Positions 34,017-44,347 of a DNA stretch of 64,000 bases are shown piece after piece. This stretch comes from Bradyrhizobium tropiciagri (GTDB lineage Bacteria > Pseudomonadota > Alphaproteobacteria > Rhizobiales > Xanthobacteraceae). The first letter of the stretch is position 1. The number at the start of each line of letters is the position of its first letter. A program made the position numbers and the translations under genes. Under the pieces are notes generated by a model that worked only from the letters and a program-made list of their open reading frames with translations, had not been told where the DNA came from and ran no database searches. Location: positions 434,001 to 498,000 of the forward strand of contig NZ_JAFCKF010000002.1 of the NCBI RefSeq assembly GCF_018130545.1, in the 5' to 3' direction.

Positions 34017-35507
34017 GTGACCCATCCCGCGTCCGTGATGGTGCCGGGAGGCCGGTCCGGCCTCGCTTTCCGCCTGGGACGGCTCGCGGGACGCTCGCTG
34101 GTCGCGCTCGGCCTGGTCGCGGGCTCCGCCGGATGCATCCTGACCCAGGACATCCCCGATCCGGCGCTCGACGTCCCGCAGGGCTACAAGGCTGCCCGCC
34201 TGAGCCGGCCGGGCGACGCGCTTCCGACGCTCGACTGGTGGCGGGGCTTCCGCTCCAAGGAGTTGACCCAGCTGATGGAGGAGGCACAGACCGTCAATCT
34301 CGACATCGCCGCGGCGGTGGCGCGCTTCCGCCAGGCCGACGCGCTGGCGCGGCAGGCCGGCGCGGCACTGCTGCCGACCGTCAATCTCAACGGATCGGAG
34401 ACCTATTCGCGCACCTCCGGCTCCAGCGCCAGCGGCCTCACCAATGGCGGGCGCGAGGTGGTGAACTACAGCGCGTCGTTGAGCGCCAGCTATCAGCTCG
34501 ACTTCTGGGGCCAGAACCGCGACGCCGCGCAGGCCGCCGAGGAGACCTCGGTTGCCAACCGCTTCGACCGCGAGGTGGTGGCGCTGACCACGCTCGCAAG
34601 CGTTGCGAACGCCTATTTCACGGTGCTCGCCACCCAGGACCGATTGCGCACCGCGCAGCGTAACATCGCCAGCGCCGAGCGCATCCTCAACGCCATCAAG
34701 GACCGCTTCAAGGCCGGCACCGGCTCCGATCTCGATGTCGCCCAGCAAGAGAGCGTGCTCGCCAACCAGCGCGCGCTGGTGCCGCCGCTGCGACAGACGC
34801 TCGACCAGAACATCAACGCGCTCGCCGTGCTGGTGTCGCGGCCGCCGGAAAGCGTGCGCGTCGCCGGCGGCTCGCTCAATTCAGTTGCGATCCCGCGCGT
34901 CACGCCGGGCCTGCCGTCGGAATTGCTGACCCAGCGTCCCGATATCCGCCGGCAGGAGGCGCAGCTTGCATCCGCCACCGCCAATGTCGGCAGCGCGCGG
35001 GCGCAGTTCTTTCCGAGCATCCAGCTGACTGGCACCGGCGGCTACCAGAGCCAGGCGCTGGTCTCGCTGTTTCAGCCGCATGCGGCCTTCTTCAACCTGG
35101 TCGGTGGCTTGACCCAGCCGATCTTCGATGGCGGCCGGATCCTCGGCAATTTCGAATACAACAAGGCCAAGCAGGACGAACTGCTGCAGACCTACCGCAA
35201 GACCGTCGTGCAGTCGTTCACCGATGTCGACAATGCACTGGTCGCGATCCGCGAGACCACGCGGCGGTTGCAGCTGCAACGCGACGTGCTGTCGTCGTCG
35301 CGGCGCGCCTTCGATCTGGCCGAGCAGCAGCTGAAGGCCGGCACCGCCGACATCGTAACTGTGCTAAACACGCAGCTGACCCTGTTCCAGGCGGAAGATG
35401 CTTATTCCCAGGCCCAGCTGGCCCGGTTATTGGCGATCGTGAGTCTGTATCAGGCCTTGGGGGGCGCCTGGGAACCGAAGATGGAAAGACCGGTCGATGC
35501 TCTTTAA
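34017..35507 (+). CDS. RND efflux outer-membrane lipoprotein, NodT/OprM family
   Basis: A 496-residue outer-membrane channel. A signal peptide ends in lipobox GSAGC; the two OEP repeats that build the trimeric tunnel follow, with LDWWRGFRSKELTQLMEEA near residue 73 and AAEETSVANRFDREVVALT in the first repeat. The start is GTG 34017; an ATG seven codons later is also possible. It overlaps the adaptor gene by 11 bases, so channel, adaptor and pumps are one operon. Confidence 0.92.
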   Translation: MTHPASVMVPGGRSGLAFRLGRLAGRSLVALGLVAGSAGCILTQDIPDPALDVPQGYKAARLSRPGDALPTLDWWRGFRSKELTQLMEEAQTVNLDIAAAVARFRQADALARQAGAALLPTVNLNGSETYSRTSGSSASGLTNGGREVVNYSASLSASYQLDFWGQNRDAAQAAEETSVANRFDREVVALTTLASVANAYFTVLATQDRLRTAQRNIASAERILNAIKDRFKAGTGSDLDVAQQESVLANQRALVPPLRQTLDQNINALAVLVSRPPESVRVAGGSLNSVAIPRVTPGLPSELLTQRPDIRRQEAQLASATANVGSARAQFFPSIQLTGTGGYQSQALVSLFQPHAAFFNLVGGLTQPIFDGGRILGNFEYNKAKQDELLQTYRKTVVQSFTDVDNALVAIRETTRRLQLQRDVLSSSRRAFDLAEQQLKAGTADIVTVLNTQLTLFQAEDAYSQAQLARLLAIVSLYQALGGAWEPKMERPVDAL

Positions 35508-36954
35508 GCCCGACTCCACGGACGACGAGAAAAGCACCGCGCCGCGCAAGCGCAGTCTGGTCTCGCGCTTGCTCGGGCGCATGGTGTCGCTGCTTATCAC
35601 GCTGGTGATCCTGGGCGGGCTCGGCTATCTCGGCTGGCTCGCTTTCCAACCCAAGCAGGGCGGAGGCGGCGGGCGCGGGGCGGGCGCACGGCCCGATTTG
35701 CCGGTGCCGGTGCTTGCGGCCACGCCGCAGGTGCATGACGTGCCGGTCTATCTCGACGGCGTCGGCTCGGTGAGGGCGCTGAATACGGTTACAGTGCGCT
35801 CGCAGGTTGACGGCAAGCTGCTCAAGGTGAATTTCGTCGAGGGCCAGGACGTCAAGAAGGACGACGTGCTGGGCGAGATCGATCCCGCGATCTATCAGGC
35901 GCAGTACGACCAGGCCGTCGCCAAGAAGGCGCAGGACGTTGCGCTGCTCTCCAACCAGAAGCTTGACCTCGCCCGTTATGAACAGCTGGCGTCGACCAAT
36001 GCCGGCTCCAAGCAGCAGGCCGATACGCAGCGCGCGCTGGTCGCGCAGCAGGAGGCCCTGATCAAGGCCGATCAGGCGGCGATCGACAACGCGGCGGCGA
36101 CGCTGAGCTATACCAAGATCGTCGCACCGATCGCGGGGCGCGCCGGCCTGCGCCAGGTCGACCAGGGCAACATCATCCACGCCTCCGACACCACCGGGCT
36201 CGTGATCCTGACCCAGCTGCAGCCGATCGCGGTGTGGTTCAGTCTGCCGCAACAGCAGATCATGCGCGTCAACGCCGCCGCCGCGAAGGGCCCGCTTGTG
36301 GTCGATGTGTTCGGCAATGACGGCGTCACCGTGATCGACACCGGCAAGCTGACCGGCATCGACAACCAGGTCGATCCGACCACCGGCACCTTGAAGCTGA
36401 AAGCCGAACTCCCCAATGCCAGCTACCAGCTCTGGCCCGGCCAGTTCGTCAATGTGCGGCTCAAGGTCGAGACCCTGCCGCAGGCCATCGTGGTGCCGAC
36501 CTCGGCGGTGCAGCGCGGACCGGCCGGCACGTTCAGCTACGTGATCGGTGCGGATAATGTCGTCACCGCCAAGCCGGTCACCGTCACGCAGCAGAACGAA
36601 CATGAGGCGGTGATCGCCAGCGGCCTGACCACGTCGGACCGGGTCGTGACGACGGGCTTTGCCAATCTCGCCGATGGTTCCAAAGTCATCGTCGGCAAGG
36701 ACGACGGGCCGCCGGCCGCCGATCTCGCGCCGCGCAAGCGCAGCCGCAATCCCGATGGCAAGCGCGGCGCGCAAGGGGGCGTTCAGGGCGACGGCCAAAG
36801 CAAGGACGGCAAGCAGGACGGGCAGGGCAAGAACGGTGAGCACCGCGGCCGGCGCGAGCATGGCGAGGGCGATCAGAAGGGACAGGCCGGACCGGCGCCT
36901 GCACCGGCGGCAGGGAGCGAACAGTCGGGCGGCGCACCGAAGGCGCAGCCATGA
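35497..36954 (+). CDS. mdtA: RND efflux periplasmic adaptor, MdtA-like
   Basis: A 485-residue membrane-fusion protein with an N-terminal membrane anchor (about residues 30-50), then a lipoyl/hairpin core: VRSQVDGKLLKVNFVEGQDVKKDD, a coiled coil around AQDVALLSNQKLDLARYEQLA, and the beta-barrel with DPTTGTLKLKAELPN. The last 80 or so residues are a Gly/Gln/Lys/Asp-rich low-complexity tail that MdtA proteins do not normally have at this length. It links the outer-membrane channel upstream with the two pumps downstream. Confidence 0.92.
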   Translation: MLFKPDSTDDEKSTAPRKRSLVSRLLGRMVSLLITLVILGGLGYLGWLAFQPKQGGGGGRGAGARPDLPVPVLAATPQVHDVPVYLDGVGSVRALNTVTVRSQVDGKLLKVNFVEGQDVKKDDVLGEIDPAIYQAQYDQAVAKKAQDVALLSNQKLDLARYEQLASTNAGSKQQADTQRALVAQQEALIKADQAAIDNAAATLSYTKIVAPIAGRAGLRQVDQGNIIHASDTTGLVILTQLQPIAVWFSLPQQQIMRVNAAAAKGPLVVDVFGNDGVTVIDTGKLTGIDNQVDPTTGTLKLKAELPNASYQLWPGQFVNVRLKVETLPQAIVVPTSAVQRGPAGTFSYVIGADNVVTAKPVTVTQQNEHEAVIASGLTTSDRVVTTGFANLADGSKVIVGKDDGPPAADLAPRKRSRNPDGKRGAQGGVQGDGQSKDGKQDGQGKNGEHRGRREHGEGDQKGQAGPAPAPAAGSEQSGGAPKAQP

Positions 36955-37002
36955 CCGGCATCCTGACCTCGTAATGTCCGATCTATCAGCGAGCACGCAA
37001 CC

Positions 37003-40000
37003 ATGAGCGTCTCCGAACCGTTCATCCGCCGACCGATCGCCACCTCGCTGCTCGGCATTGCGCTGATGATCGGCGGCGCGCTCGGCTATTGGGCGCTGCC
37101 GGTCTCCGCACTGCCGCAGGTCGATTTTCCGACCGTGCAGGTGACGACGCAATTGCCCGGCGCGAGCCCCGACGTGGTGGCCTCGCTGATCACGGCGCCG
37201 CTGGAGCGGCAACTCGGCCAGATCCCGTCGCTGTCGTCGATGAACTCGACGAGCTCGTTCGGCGTCAGCCAGATCTCGCTGCAATTCGACCTCAACCGCG
37301 ACATCGATGGCGCGACGCAAGACGTGCAGGCCGCGATCAATGCCGCGGCCGGCATCCTGCCGAAGACGCTGCCGTACCCACCGGTCTACGCCAAGGTGAA
37401 CCCTGCCGACGCGCCGGTCATGACCCTGGCGCTCACGTCGGACACGATCTCGCTGCGGGCGATGAGCGATCTCGCCGACACGATTCTGGGCCAACGGCTG
37501 AGCCAGATTTCCGGCGTCGGCCGGGTCTCGATCCTCGGCGGCTTGAAGCCTGCCGTGCGCGTGCAGGCCGATCTGGCAAGGCTTGCAGCCTATGGCATCG
37601 CGATGGAGGATCTGCGCAACGCGATCGCCGGCGCCAACGTGTCGGGGCCGAAGGGCTCACTCGACGGCGCCCAGCAATCCTACACCATCGCCGCCAACGA
37701 CCAGATCGCCGCCGCCGATGCCTACCGGCCGATCATCATCGCCTATCGCAACGGCTCGCCGGTCACGATCGGCGACGTTGCACAGATCGTCGACGGGCTG
37801 GAAAATGACCGCACCGGCGGCTGGTACCAGGGGACGCCGGCGGTCATCATCGATATCCAGCGCCAGCCCGGCGCCAATGTGATCGATGTGGTCAAGCATA
37901 TCCGCGGCGAAATCCCGCGATTGCAGCGGGCGGTCCCGGCCGGCGTCAAGCTCACCATCGTGTCCGACCGCACCGTGACGATCCGCGCCTCGGTCCACGA
38001 CGTGCAGTTCACGCTGATCCTGAGCGTCGTGCTGGTGACATTGGTGGTGCTCTTGTTCCTGCGGTCGCTGCGCGCGACCCTGATCGCCGGCGTCGCCTTG
38101 CCGCTGTCGCTGATCACGAGCTTCGGCATCATGTATTTCGCCGGCTTCAGCCTCGACAATTTGTCGCTGATGGCGCTGACCATCGGAACCGGCTTCGTGG
38201 TCGACGACGCCATCGTCATGATCGAGAACATCGTCCGCCACATGGAAGACGGCGAGACCGTGATGGAAGCCTCGCTGAAGGGCGCCAGCGAGATCGGCTT
38301 CACCGTGATCTCGTTGACGGTGTCGCTGATCGCGGTGTTCATCCCGTTGTTGTTCATGTCCGGCCTCGTCGGCCGCATGTTCCGTGAGTTCGCGCTGACC
38401 TTGACGATCGCGGTCGTGACCTCGGCGATCGTCTCGCTGACGCTGACGCCGATGATGTGCTCGCGGCTGCTCAAGAACATCCATGAAGAGATGGCGGTCC
38501 CGGGCCTGGCCGCGGTCAGCCGCTTCATCGACCGGATGGTCGAGTTCTATCACCGCACGCTGCTTTGGGTGCTGCAGCGCCAGCGCGCGACGCTGCTGGT
38601 GACGTTCGCGACCATCGCGCTGACGCTGATCATGTATGTGCTGGCGCCGAAAGGCTTCCTGCCGCTGCAGGATACTTCCTCGATCACGGCGGTGACCGAG
38701 GCCGGTCCGGACGTCTCGTTCGCGGAAATGCAGCGCCGGCAGGCCGCAGTCTCCGACCTCATCAAGGCCGACCCGGACGTGGTCGGCGTGGTCTCGGTGA
38801 TCGGATCGGGCTCGGTCAATCCGACCACCAATGTCGGCCGCCTGGTGATGACCTTGAAGCCGCTCGACGAGCGGCGCGACGGCGTCGTCAAGGTGATCGA
38901 ACGCCTCAAGCAGAAGATCGCGACGGTGCCCGGCATGACCGTCTACTTCCAGCCGGTGCAGGACGTACAGATCTCGACACAGTCGAGCCGTTCGCAATAC
39001 CAATACACGCTGACCGCAACCGATGCCGCCGAAGTCTCGCAATGGGCGCAGAAGCTGGTCGCCGAGATGCGGCGCGACCCGATCTTCCGCGATGTCTCGT
39101 CGGAAGCGCAGGACGGCGGCCTGCGCGCCGCACTCGACATCAACCGCCAGCGCGCCGGCCAGCTCGGCGTCAATCTGCAGGGCGTCACCGATACACTGAA
39201 CGATGCCTTTGCGCAGCGGCAGATTTCGACGATCTACGGCCAGGCCAACCAGTACCGCGTGGTGCTGGAGGCGCTGCCGATGTACCAGCGCGACCCGTCG
39301 GTGCTCGACAAGCTCTATCTGCCCGGCGCCAGCGGCGCACAGGTGCCGCTGTCGGCGGTGGCGACGCTGGTCCGCACCACTGCACCGCTTGCGATCTCGC
39401 ACCAGGCCCAATTCCCGTCGGTCTCGCTGAGCTTCAACCTGGCGCCGGGGGAGGCGCTTGGCGACGCCGTGGTGGCGGTGAAGGCGATCGAGACCCGGAT
39501 CGGAATGCCCGGCAGCATCGTCGGGATTTATTCCGGCGACGCCGCCGAATTCGCGCGCTCTCTGGCCGGACAGCCCTGGCTGATCCTGGCCGCGATCATC
39601 ACGATCTACATCGTGCTCGGCGTGCTCTATGAGAGCTACATCCACCCGATTACAATTCTCTCGACGCTGCCTTCGGCCGGCGTCGGCGCCATCCTCGCCT
39701 TGATGCTGTGCGGGCAGGACCTCTCGGTGATCGGCCTGATCGGCATCATCCTGTTGATGGGGATCGTCAAGAAGAACGCGATCATGATGATCGACTTCGC
39801 GCTGGAGGCCGAGCGGCACCAGGGCATGTCGTCCTATGACGCCATCGTGCAGGCCTGCCTGCTGCGCTTTCGGCCGATCATGATGACGACGCTGGCGGCG
39901 CTGTTCGGCGCGCTGCCGCTCGCGATCGAAAGCGGCACCGGCGCCGAGCTGCGCTTCCCGCTCGGCATCTCGATCATCGGCGGCCTGCTGCTGAGCCAGC

Positions 40001-40131
40001 TGCTGACGCTCTACACGACGCCGGTGATCTATCTCGCGCTCGACCGGCTCAATCGCCGGATCGAACGCGCCGTGCCCGAGCCGGGCCGGGGCGGGCCGCC
40101 GATCGCGGGTGCCACCGAGGGCATGCAGTGA
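37003..40131 (+). CDS. mdtB: RND efflux pump subunit, MdtB-like
   Basis: A 1042-residue inner-membrane RND transporter. It starts SEPFIRRPIATSLLGIAL, the usual first span of the HAE1/MdtBC class, and has twelve expected spans with two large periplasmic loops. The motif TIGTGFVVDDAIVMIENI (fourth span, proton-relay aspartates) is intact. The gene overlaps the next RND gene by 4 bases; tandem non-identical RND pumps are the mark of MdtBC-type heteromeric pumps. Substrates are not evident from the sequence. Confidence 0.92.
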   Translation: MSVSEPFIRRPIATSLLGIALMIGGALGYWALPVSALPQVDFPTVQVTTQLPGASPDVVASLITAPLERQLGQIPSLSSMNSTSSFGVSQISLQFDLNRDIDGATQDVQAAINAAAGILPKTLPYPPVYAKVNPADAPVMTLALTSDTISLRAMSDLADTILGQRLSQISGVGRVSILGGLKPAVRVQADLARLAAYGIAMEDLRNAIAGANVSGPKGSLDGAQQSYTIAANDQIAAADAYRPIIIAYRNGSPVTIGDVAQIVDGLENDRTGGWYQGTPAVIIDIQRQPGANVIDVVKHIRGEIPRLQRAVPAGVKLTIVSDRTVTIRASVHDVQFTLILSVVLVTLVVLLFLRSLRATLIAGVALPLSLITSFGIMYFAGFSLDNLSLMALTIGTGFVVDDAIVMIENIVRHMEDGETVMEASLKGASEIGFTVISLTVSLIAVFIPLLFMSGLVGRMFREFALTLTIAVVTSAIVSLTLTPMMCSRLLKNIHEEMAVPGLAAVSRFIDRMVEFYHRTLLWVLQRQRATLLVTFATIALTLIMYVLAPKGFLPLQDTSSITAVTEAGPDVSFAEMQRRQAAVSDLIKADPDVVGVVSVIGSGSVNPTTNVGRLVMTLKPLDERRDGVVKVIERLKQKIATVPGMTVYFQPVQDVQISTQSSRSQYQYTLTATDAAEVSQWAQKLVAEMRRDPIFRDVSSEAQDGGLRAALDINRQRAGQLGVNLQGVTDTLNDAFAQRQISTIYGQANQYRVVLEALPMYQRDPSVLDKLYLPGASGAQVPLSAVATLVRTTAPLAISHQAQFPSVSLSFNLAPGEALGDAVVAVKAIETRIGMPGSIVGIYSGDAAEFARSLAGQPWLILAAIITIYIVLGVLYESYIHPITILSTLPSAGVGAILALMLCGQDLSVIGLIGIILLMGIVKKNAIMMIDFALEAERHQGMSSYDAIVQACLLRFRPIMMTTLAALFGALPLAIESGTGAELRFPLGISIIGGLLLSQLLTLYTTPVIYLALDRLNRRIERAVPEPGRGGPPIAGATEGMQ

Positions 40132-43100
40132 TCTCGATCTCGGAGCCCTTCATCCGCCGGCCGGTGGGCACCACCTTGCTGGCGATCGGGCTGTTCCTGG
40201 TCGGGATCGTCGCCTACGAGTTCCTGCCGGTGTCGTCGGTGCCGAATGTCGACTTCCCGACCATCCGGGTGTCGGCGTCGCGGCCCGGCGCCGATCCGTC
40301 TGTCATGGCCGCGACTGTCGCCGCACCGCTGGAGCGCAAGCTCGGCACCATCTCGGGCGTCGACCAGATCACCTCGACGAGCTCGCTCGGCACCACCAGC
40401 ATCCAGGTGCAGTTCTCGATCGGCCGCGACATCGACCGCGCCGCGCGTGACGTGCAGGCCGCGATCAACGCCTCGCTCGCCGATCTGCCGAGCGACCTGC
40501 CGTCGTTGCCCAAGTTCCGCAAGGCCAATCCGGCTGCGGCGCCGGTGTTCGTGCTGGCGCTGACCTCGAAGACGATTTCGACCAGTGCGATGTACGACGT
40601 CGCCGACACCGTGCTGGCGCAACGCATCTCGCAGGTGCCCGGGGTGGGTGAGGTGACCGTCAGCGGCGCCGACCAGCCGGCAGTGCGCATCGCGATCAAC
40701 CCGGTGTCGCTGGCGAATGCCGGGATCGCGACCGACGACGTCCGGACCGCGATCATCAATGCCAATCCGCTCGGCCCCGTCGGCATCTTCAATGGCGACC
40801 GGCTGAGCGAGACGCTCTCGATCAACAAGCAGATGCGTACCGCGGCCGAGTTCCGCGACATCATCATCAAGAGCTCGAACGGCAATTTCGTTCGCCTCTC
40901 GGACGTCGCCGAGGTCGAGGATTCCGTCCGCAACTCGCGCTCGATCGCCTGGTTCAACAAGCAGCCGGCGGTGCTGATCCAGATCACCAAGCAGGGCGAC
41001 GCCAACGTCATCGATACTGTCGACAGCGTCCGCAGGCTGCTGCCGGAACTGAAGAAGTGGATCCCGGCCGGCGTCGAGATCTCGACCCTGGTCGATCGCA
41101 CCGGAACGATCCGCGCCAGCGTCGAGGACATGCAGTTCACGCTGCTGGCGACCGCGGTGCTTGTGATGGTCGTGGTGTTCGTGTTCCTGCGCCGGATCGT
41201 GCCGACGATCGCGGCCGGCGTTTCGGTGCCGCTGGCGCTGGCCGGCACCTGCGCCGGGATGTGGCTCGCCGGCTTCTCGATCGACAATCTATCGCTGATG
41301 GCGCTCGCGATCTCAGTCGGCTTCGTGGTCGACGACGCCATCGTGATGATCGAGAACATGTACCGCAATCTCGAGCAGGGCATGGCGCCATATCCGGCCG
41401 CGGTCGAAGGCGCCAAGCAGATCGGCTTCACGGTGCTGTCGATCTCGCTGTCGCTGATCGCGGCCTTCACGCCGCTGATCTTCATGGACGGGATCGTCGG
41501 CCGGCTGCTTCGCGAGTTCTCGCTGACCCTGACCTTTGCCATCATCGTCTCGACCCTGGTGTCGGTGACGATCACGCCGATGATCTGCGCGCACTACATC
41601 AAGGAGGCGACCTCGGATCACGCCACCTGGTACGACCGTGCCATCGAGGGCACGCTGTCGCGGGTGGTGGCGTTCTATGCCTCGACCCTGCGCATCGTGC
41701 TCGGCTATCCTTTCCTGACCCTGGTGGTGTTCTTCGCCACTGTCGCGCTGACGGTGGTGCTCTACGTCAAGACACCGAAGGCTTATTTCCCGACCGACGA
41801 CAGTGGCTTTGTGATCGGCTCGACACGGGCGTCGGCGGATATCTCGTTCCAGGCGATGCTCCAGTTGCAGCAGCGGCTCGCCGACATCGTGATGGCCGAT
41901 CCGGCCGTTGCCGGCATCGGCTCGTCGGTCGGCTCCGGCGGCGGCCCGGGCGGCGCCACTTCCAACCGCGGTGTCATGTACATCAGCCTGAAGCCGCCGG
42001 AGGAGCGGGGAGGCATGTCGACCGCGCAGGTGATCGACCGGCTGCGCCGTAACCTGTTCATGGTGCCGGGCATCCGCCTGTTCATGTTCGCCGCCCAGGA
42101 CATCCGCACCGGCGGCCGGCAGAGCGATTCCGACTACCAGTATACGCTCGCCTCGACCGATCTCGAGCTGTTGCAGAAATGGGCGCCGCTGGTCGCCAAG
42201 CGGATGGAGACGGTGGAGGGCATCACCGACGTGTCCTCCGATCGCGATCCCGGCGGCCTGCAGCTCAACCTGGTGATCGATCGCAAGACCGCTTCCAGCC
42301 TCGGTGTCCGCGTGCAGGACATCGACAACGCGCTCAACAATGCGTTCTCGCAGCGGCAGATCTCGTACATCTACACCCAGCGCAACCAGTACGTGGTGGT
42401 GCTCGAGATCGATCCAAAATTCCAGAGCGACCCGTCCAACCTCGAACGCATCTATGTCGCCGGCGCCAATGACGTTCAGGTGCCGCTATCGGCCCTCGTG
42501 CACTACCAGCGCGGGCTGTCGGCGCTCGCGGTCTTCCACTCCGGCGGCTTTCCCTCGACCACGGTGTCGTTCAACCTGCTGCCCGACGTGCCGCTCGAGG
42601 TCGCGACCACCAACATCCAGCAGGCGGTCAACGAGCTGCACATGCCGGAGGGTATTCGCGGCAGCTTCGACGGCAATGCCGGGGACTTCAACAAGACCAG
42701 CGGGCGGCAGCCGCTCTTGATCCTTGGCGCGCTGATCGCGATGTATATCGTGCTCGGCGTGCTCTATGAGAGCTTGGCGCATCCAATCACGATCATCTCG
42801 ACCTTGCCCTCGGCTGGCCTTGGCGCCCTGCTGGCGCTGCAGGTGACCAACACGCCGCTGACCGTGATCGCCTTCGTCGGCATCATCCTGTTGATCGGCA
42901 TCGTCAAGAAGAACGGCATCATGATGGTCGACTTCGCGCTCGACGCGGAGCGGCATCAGGGGCTGTCGTCGCGGGATGCGATTTTCGAGGCCTGCCGGGC
43001 GCGCTTTCGTCCCATCCTGATGACGACCATGGCCGCATTGTTCGCCGGCATCCCGCTTGTGATCGCGACCGGCCCGGGCACCGAGCTGCGCCGGCCACTC

Positions 43101-43232
43101 GGTATCACCATCATCGGCGGCCTGTTCGTGTCGCAGATCCTGACGCTCTACACCACGCCGGTGATCTATCTCTTGATCGACCGGCTGCGCCAGCGCCGCG
43201 AGCCATCGGGCGTGCACGCCCCGGCGGAATAG
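40128..43232 (+). CDS. mdtC: RND efflux pump subunit, MdtC-like
   Basis: A 1034-residue RND transporter partnered with the previous gene. It begins ISISEPFIRRPVGTTLLAIG and has AISVGFVVDDAIVMIENM in the fourth span. The start is a GTG overlapping the mdtB stop (GTGA), giving tight coupling and probably fixed stoichiometry. Full length with no break. A DTW-domain gene follows after 35 bases and may be read through but is not functionally tied to efflux. Confidence 0.92.
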   Translation: MISISEPFIRRPVGTTLLAIGLFLVGIVAYEFLPVSSVPNVDFPTIRVSASRPGADPSVMAATVAAPLERKLGTISGVDQITSTSSLGTTSIQVQFSIGRDIDRAARDVQAAINASLADLPSDLPSLPKFRKANPAAAPVFVLALTSKTISTSAMYDVADTVLAQRISQVPGVGEVTVSGADQPAVRIAINPVSLANAGIATDDVRTAIINANPLGPVGIFNGDRLSETLSINKQMRTAAEFRDIIIKSSNGNFVRLSDVAEVEDSVRNSRSIAWFNKQPAVLIQITKQGDANVIDTVDSVRRLLPELKKWIPAGVEISTLVDRTGTIRASVEDMQFTLLATAVLVMVVVFVFLRRIVPTIAAGVSVPLALAGTCAGMWLAGFSIDNLSLMALAISVGFVVDDAIVMIENMYRNLEQGMAPYPAAVEGAKQIGFTVLSISLSLIAAFTPLIFMDGIVGRLLREFSLTLTFAIIVSTLVSVTITPMICAHYIKEATSDHATWYDRAIEGTLSRVVAFYASTLRIVLGYPFLTLVVFFATVALTVVLYVKTPKAYFPTDDSGFVIGSTRASADISFQAMLQLQQRLADIVMADPAVAGIGSSVGSGGGPGGATSNRGVMYISLKPPEERGGMSTAQVIDRLRRNLFMVPGIRLFMFAAQDIRTGGRQSDSDYQYTLASTDLELLQKWAPLVAKRMETVEGITDVSSDRDPGGLQLNLVIDRKTASSLGVRVQDIDNALNNAFSQRQISYIYTQRNQYVVVLEIDPKFQSDPSNLERIYVAGANDVQVPLSALVHYQRGLSALAVFHSGGFPSTTVSFNLLPDVPLEVATTNIQQAVNELHMPEGIRGSFDGNAGDFNKTSGRQPLLILGALIAMYIVLGVLYESLAHPITIISTLPSAGLGALLALQVTNTPLTVIAFVGIILLIGIVKKNGIMMVDFALDAERHQGLSSRDAIFEACRARFRPILMTTMAALFAGIPLVIATGPGTELRRPLGITIIGGLFVSQILTLYTTPVIYLLIDRLRQRREPSGVHAPAE

Positions 43233-43267
43233 TTTGATTTGTGTGATTGCGGGCGTATAGCGGAGCC

Positions 43268-43993
43268 ATGTCCGACCCGACCGAAGTAAAGACCGACGTT
43301 ACCGCCGAGATCGAGGAGTGCGCGCATTGCGGCAAGCCATTGCCGCTGTGCATTTGCGATACCGTCAGCCCGATCGAGAGCCGCATCCAACTCCTGATCC
43401 TGATCCATCCACAGGAGCAGGACAGGGCGCTCGGTACCGCGCGGCTGTTGGCGCAGCATTTCGAGAACGCCGTGGTGCGGATCGGACTGTCCTGGCCGAG
43501 CCTTGCCAAGGCGCTCGGCCGGCCGGTGCCCGATCCGTCACGCTGGGCGGTGCTCTATCTCGGCTCGGCCAAGGTCGAGGAGCTTGATACCGACGCGGAG
43601 ATCGTCGCCATCAACCGCAAGGGAGAGCTCGAACCACACCAGCGCGCGATCCTGTCCGACATCGAGGGGATCGTGCTGCTCGATGGCACCTGGAGCCAGG
43701 CCAAGGCGCTGTGGTGGCGCAATGCCTGGATGTTGAAGTGCCAGCGGGTGATTCTCGGGCCGAAACGGCCCTCGCGCTACGGCAAGCTGCGCCGGGAACC
43801 GCGGCGCGACGGTTTGTCCACCATCGAGGCGGCCGCGATCTTGCTGGCCGGGCTGGAAAAGCGGCCCGATATCGCCGCAACGTTAACTGATAGTTTCGAG
43901 CGGATGCTTGCGAGATTCCGCGAAGTCCAGGCAAAAGCACCGGAATTGGCGCCAAAACCCAAGAAACGGGACTACCGGAAGCGCCGGCGATAG
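43268..43993 (+). CDS. DTW-domain protein, probable tRNA-uridine aminocarboxypropyltransferase
   Basis: A 241-residue protein. A CAHCGKPLPLCIC cysteine cluster lies near the N-terminus and the DTW-domain core LDGTWSQAKALWW near residue 140, where the aspartate and tryptophan are conserved. Bacterial DTW proteins such as TapT add the acp group from SAM to uridine in tRNA. The C-terminus is basic (KPKKRDYRKRRR), suited to RNA binding. ATG 43268 was chosen over a GTG at 43247. Confidence 0.85.
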   Translation: MSDPTEVKTDVTAEIEECAHCGKPLPLCICDTVSPIESRIQLLILIHPQEQDRALGTARLLAQHFENAVVRIGLSWPSLAKALGRPVPDPSRWAVLYLGSAKVEELDTDAEIVAINRKGELEPHQRAILSDIEGIVLLDGTWSQAKALWWRNAWMLKCQRVILGPKRPSRYGKLRREPRRDGLSTIEAAAILLAGLEKRPDIAATLTDSFERMLARFREVQAKAPELAPKPKKRDYRKRRR

Positions 43994-44047
43994 CTGCGGG
44001 CTTGGTTGCCTATCGCAGAGAGGGCGTATATGAAGTGCGCCGCAAGG

Positions 44048-44121
44048 GGCCACGTGGCGGAGTGGTTACGCAACGGTCTGCAAAACCGTGTACACCAGTT
44101 CAATTCTGGTCGTGGCCTCCA
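44048..44121 (+). tRNA. tRNA-Cys (anticodon GCA)
   Basis: GGCCACG/CGTGGCC acceptor stem, ACGGT/ACCGT anticodon stem around CTGCAAA (anticodon GCA), T-arm with GTTCAATTC, discriminator T and encoded CCA. A TATATG -10-like sequence lies about 15 bases upstream. Confidence 0.95.
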
Positions 44122-44164
44122 CTCATCTCATCAATGGCTTGCAGCCGATAAATGAGAAGCCGCA

Positions 44165-44347
44165 TTAGCTTGCGGCGTACCAACCTTCGGGAAACGGGAT
44201 CAGCGGCCACGGCGCCTGGTTGTCATTGGCGGCACGCGGTGGCGGCTGAATGCGAGGCGAGGGCTGAGCCACGAAATCCTCCTGAGCAATGGGCGCGATT
44301 GCCGTACGCACGGCGTCCAGCAACAGATCAAATTCGACTTCGCTCAT
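44165..44347 (-). CDS. small protein of unknown function
   Basis: A 60-residue protein, MSEVEFDLLLDAVRTAIAPI, with a short helical N-terminus and a proline-rich C-terminal half that includes AANDNQAPWP, a motif often seen in small Rhizobiales proteins. ATG 44347 has GGAGAG directly upstream. The frame extends to 44503 but the extension lacks protein character. No function can be given. It is convergent with tRNA-Cys. Confidence 0.55.
   Translation of the reverse strand: MSEVEFDLLLDAVRTAIAPIAQEDFVAQPSPRIQPPPRAANDNQAPWPLIPFPEGWYAAS

Noticed and set aside
37657-39819. 720-residue minus-strand open frame across the first RND gene
   Set aside because: A shadow frame with the same biased composition; the RND gene is intact on the plus strand.
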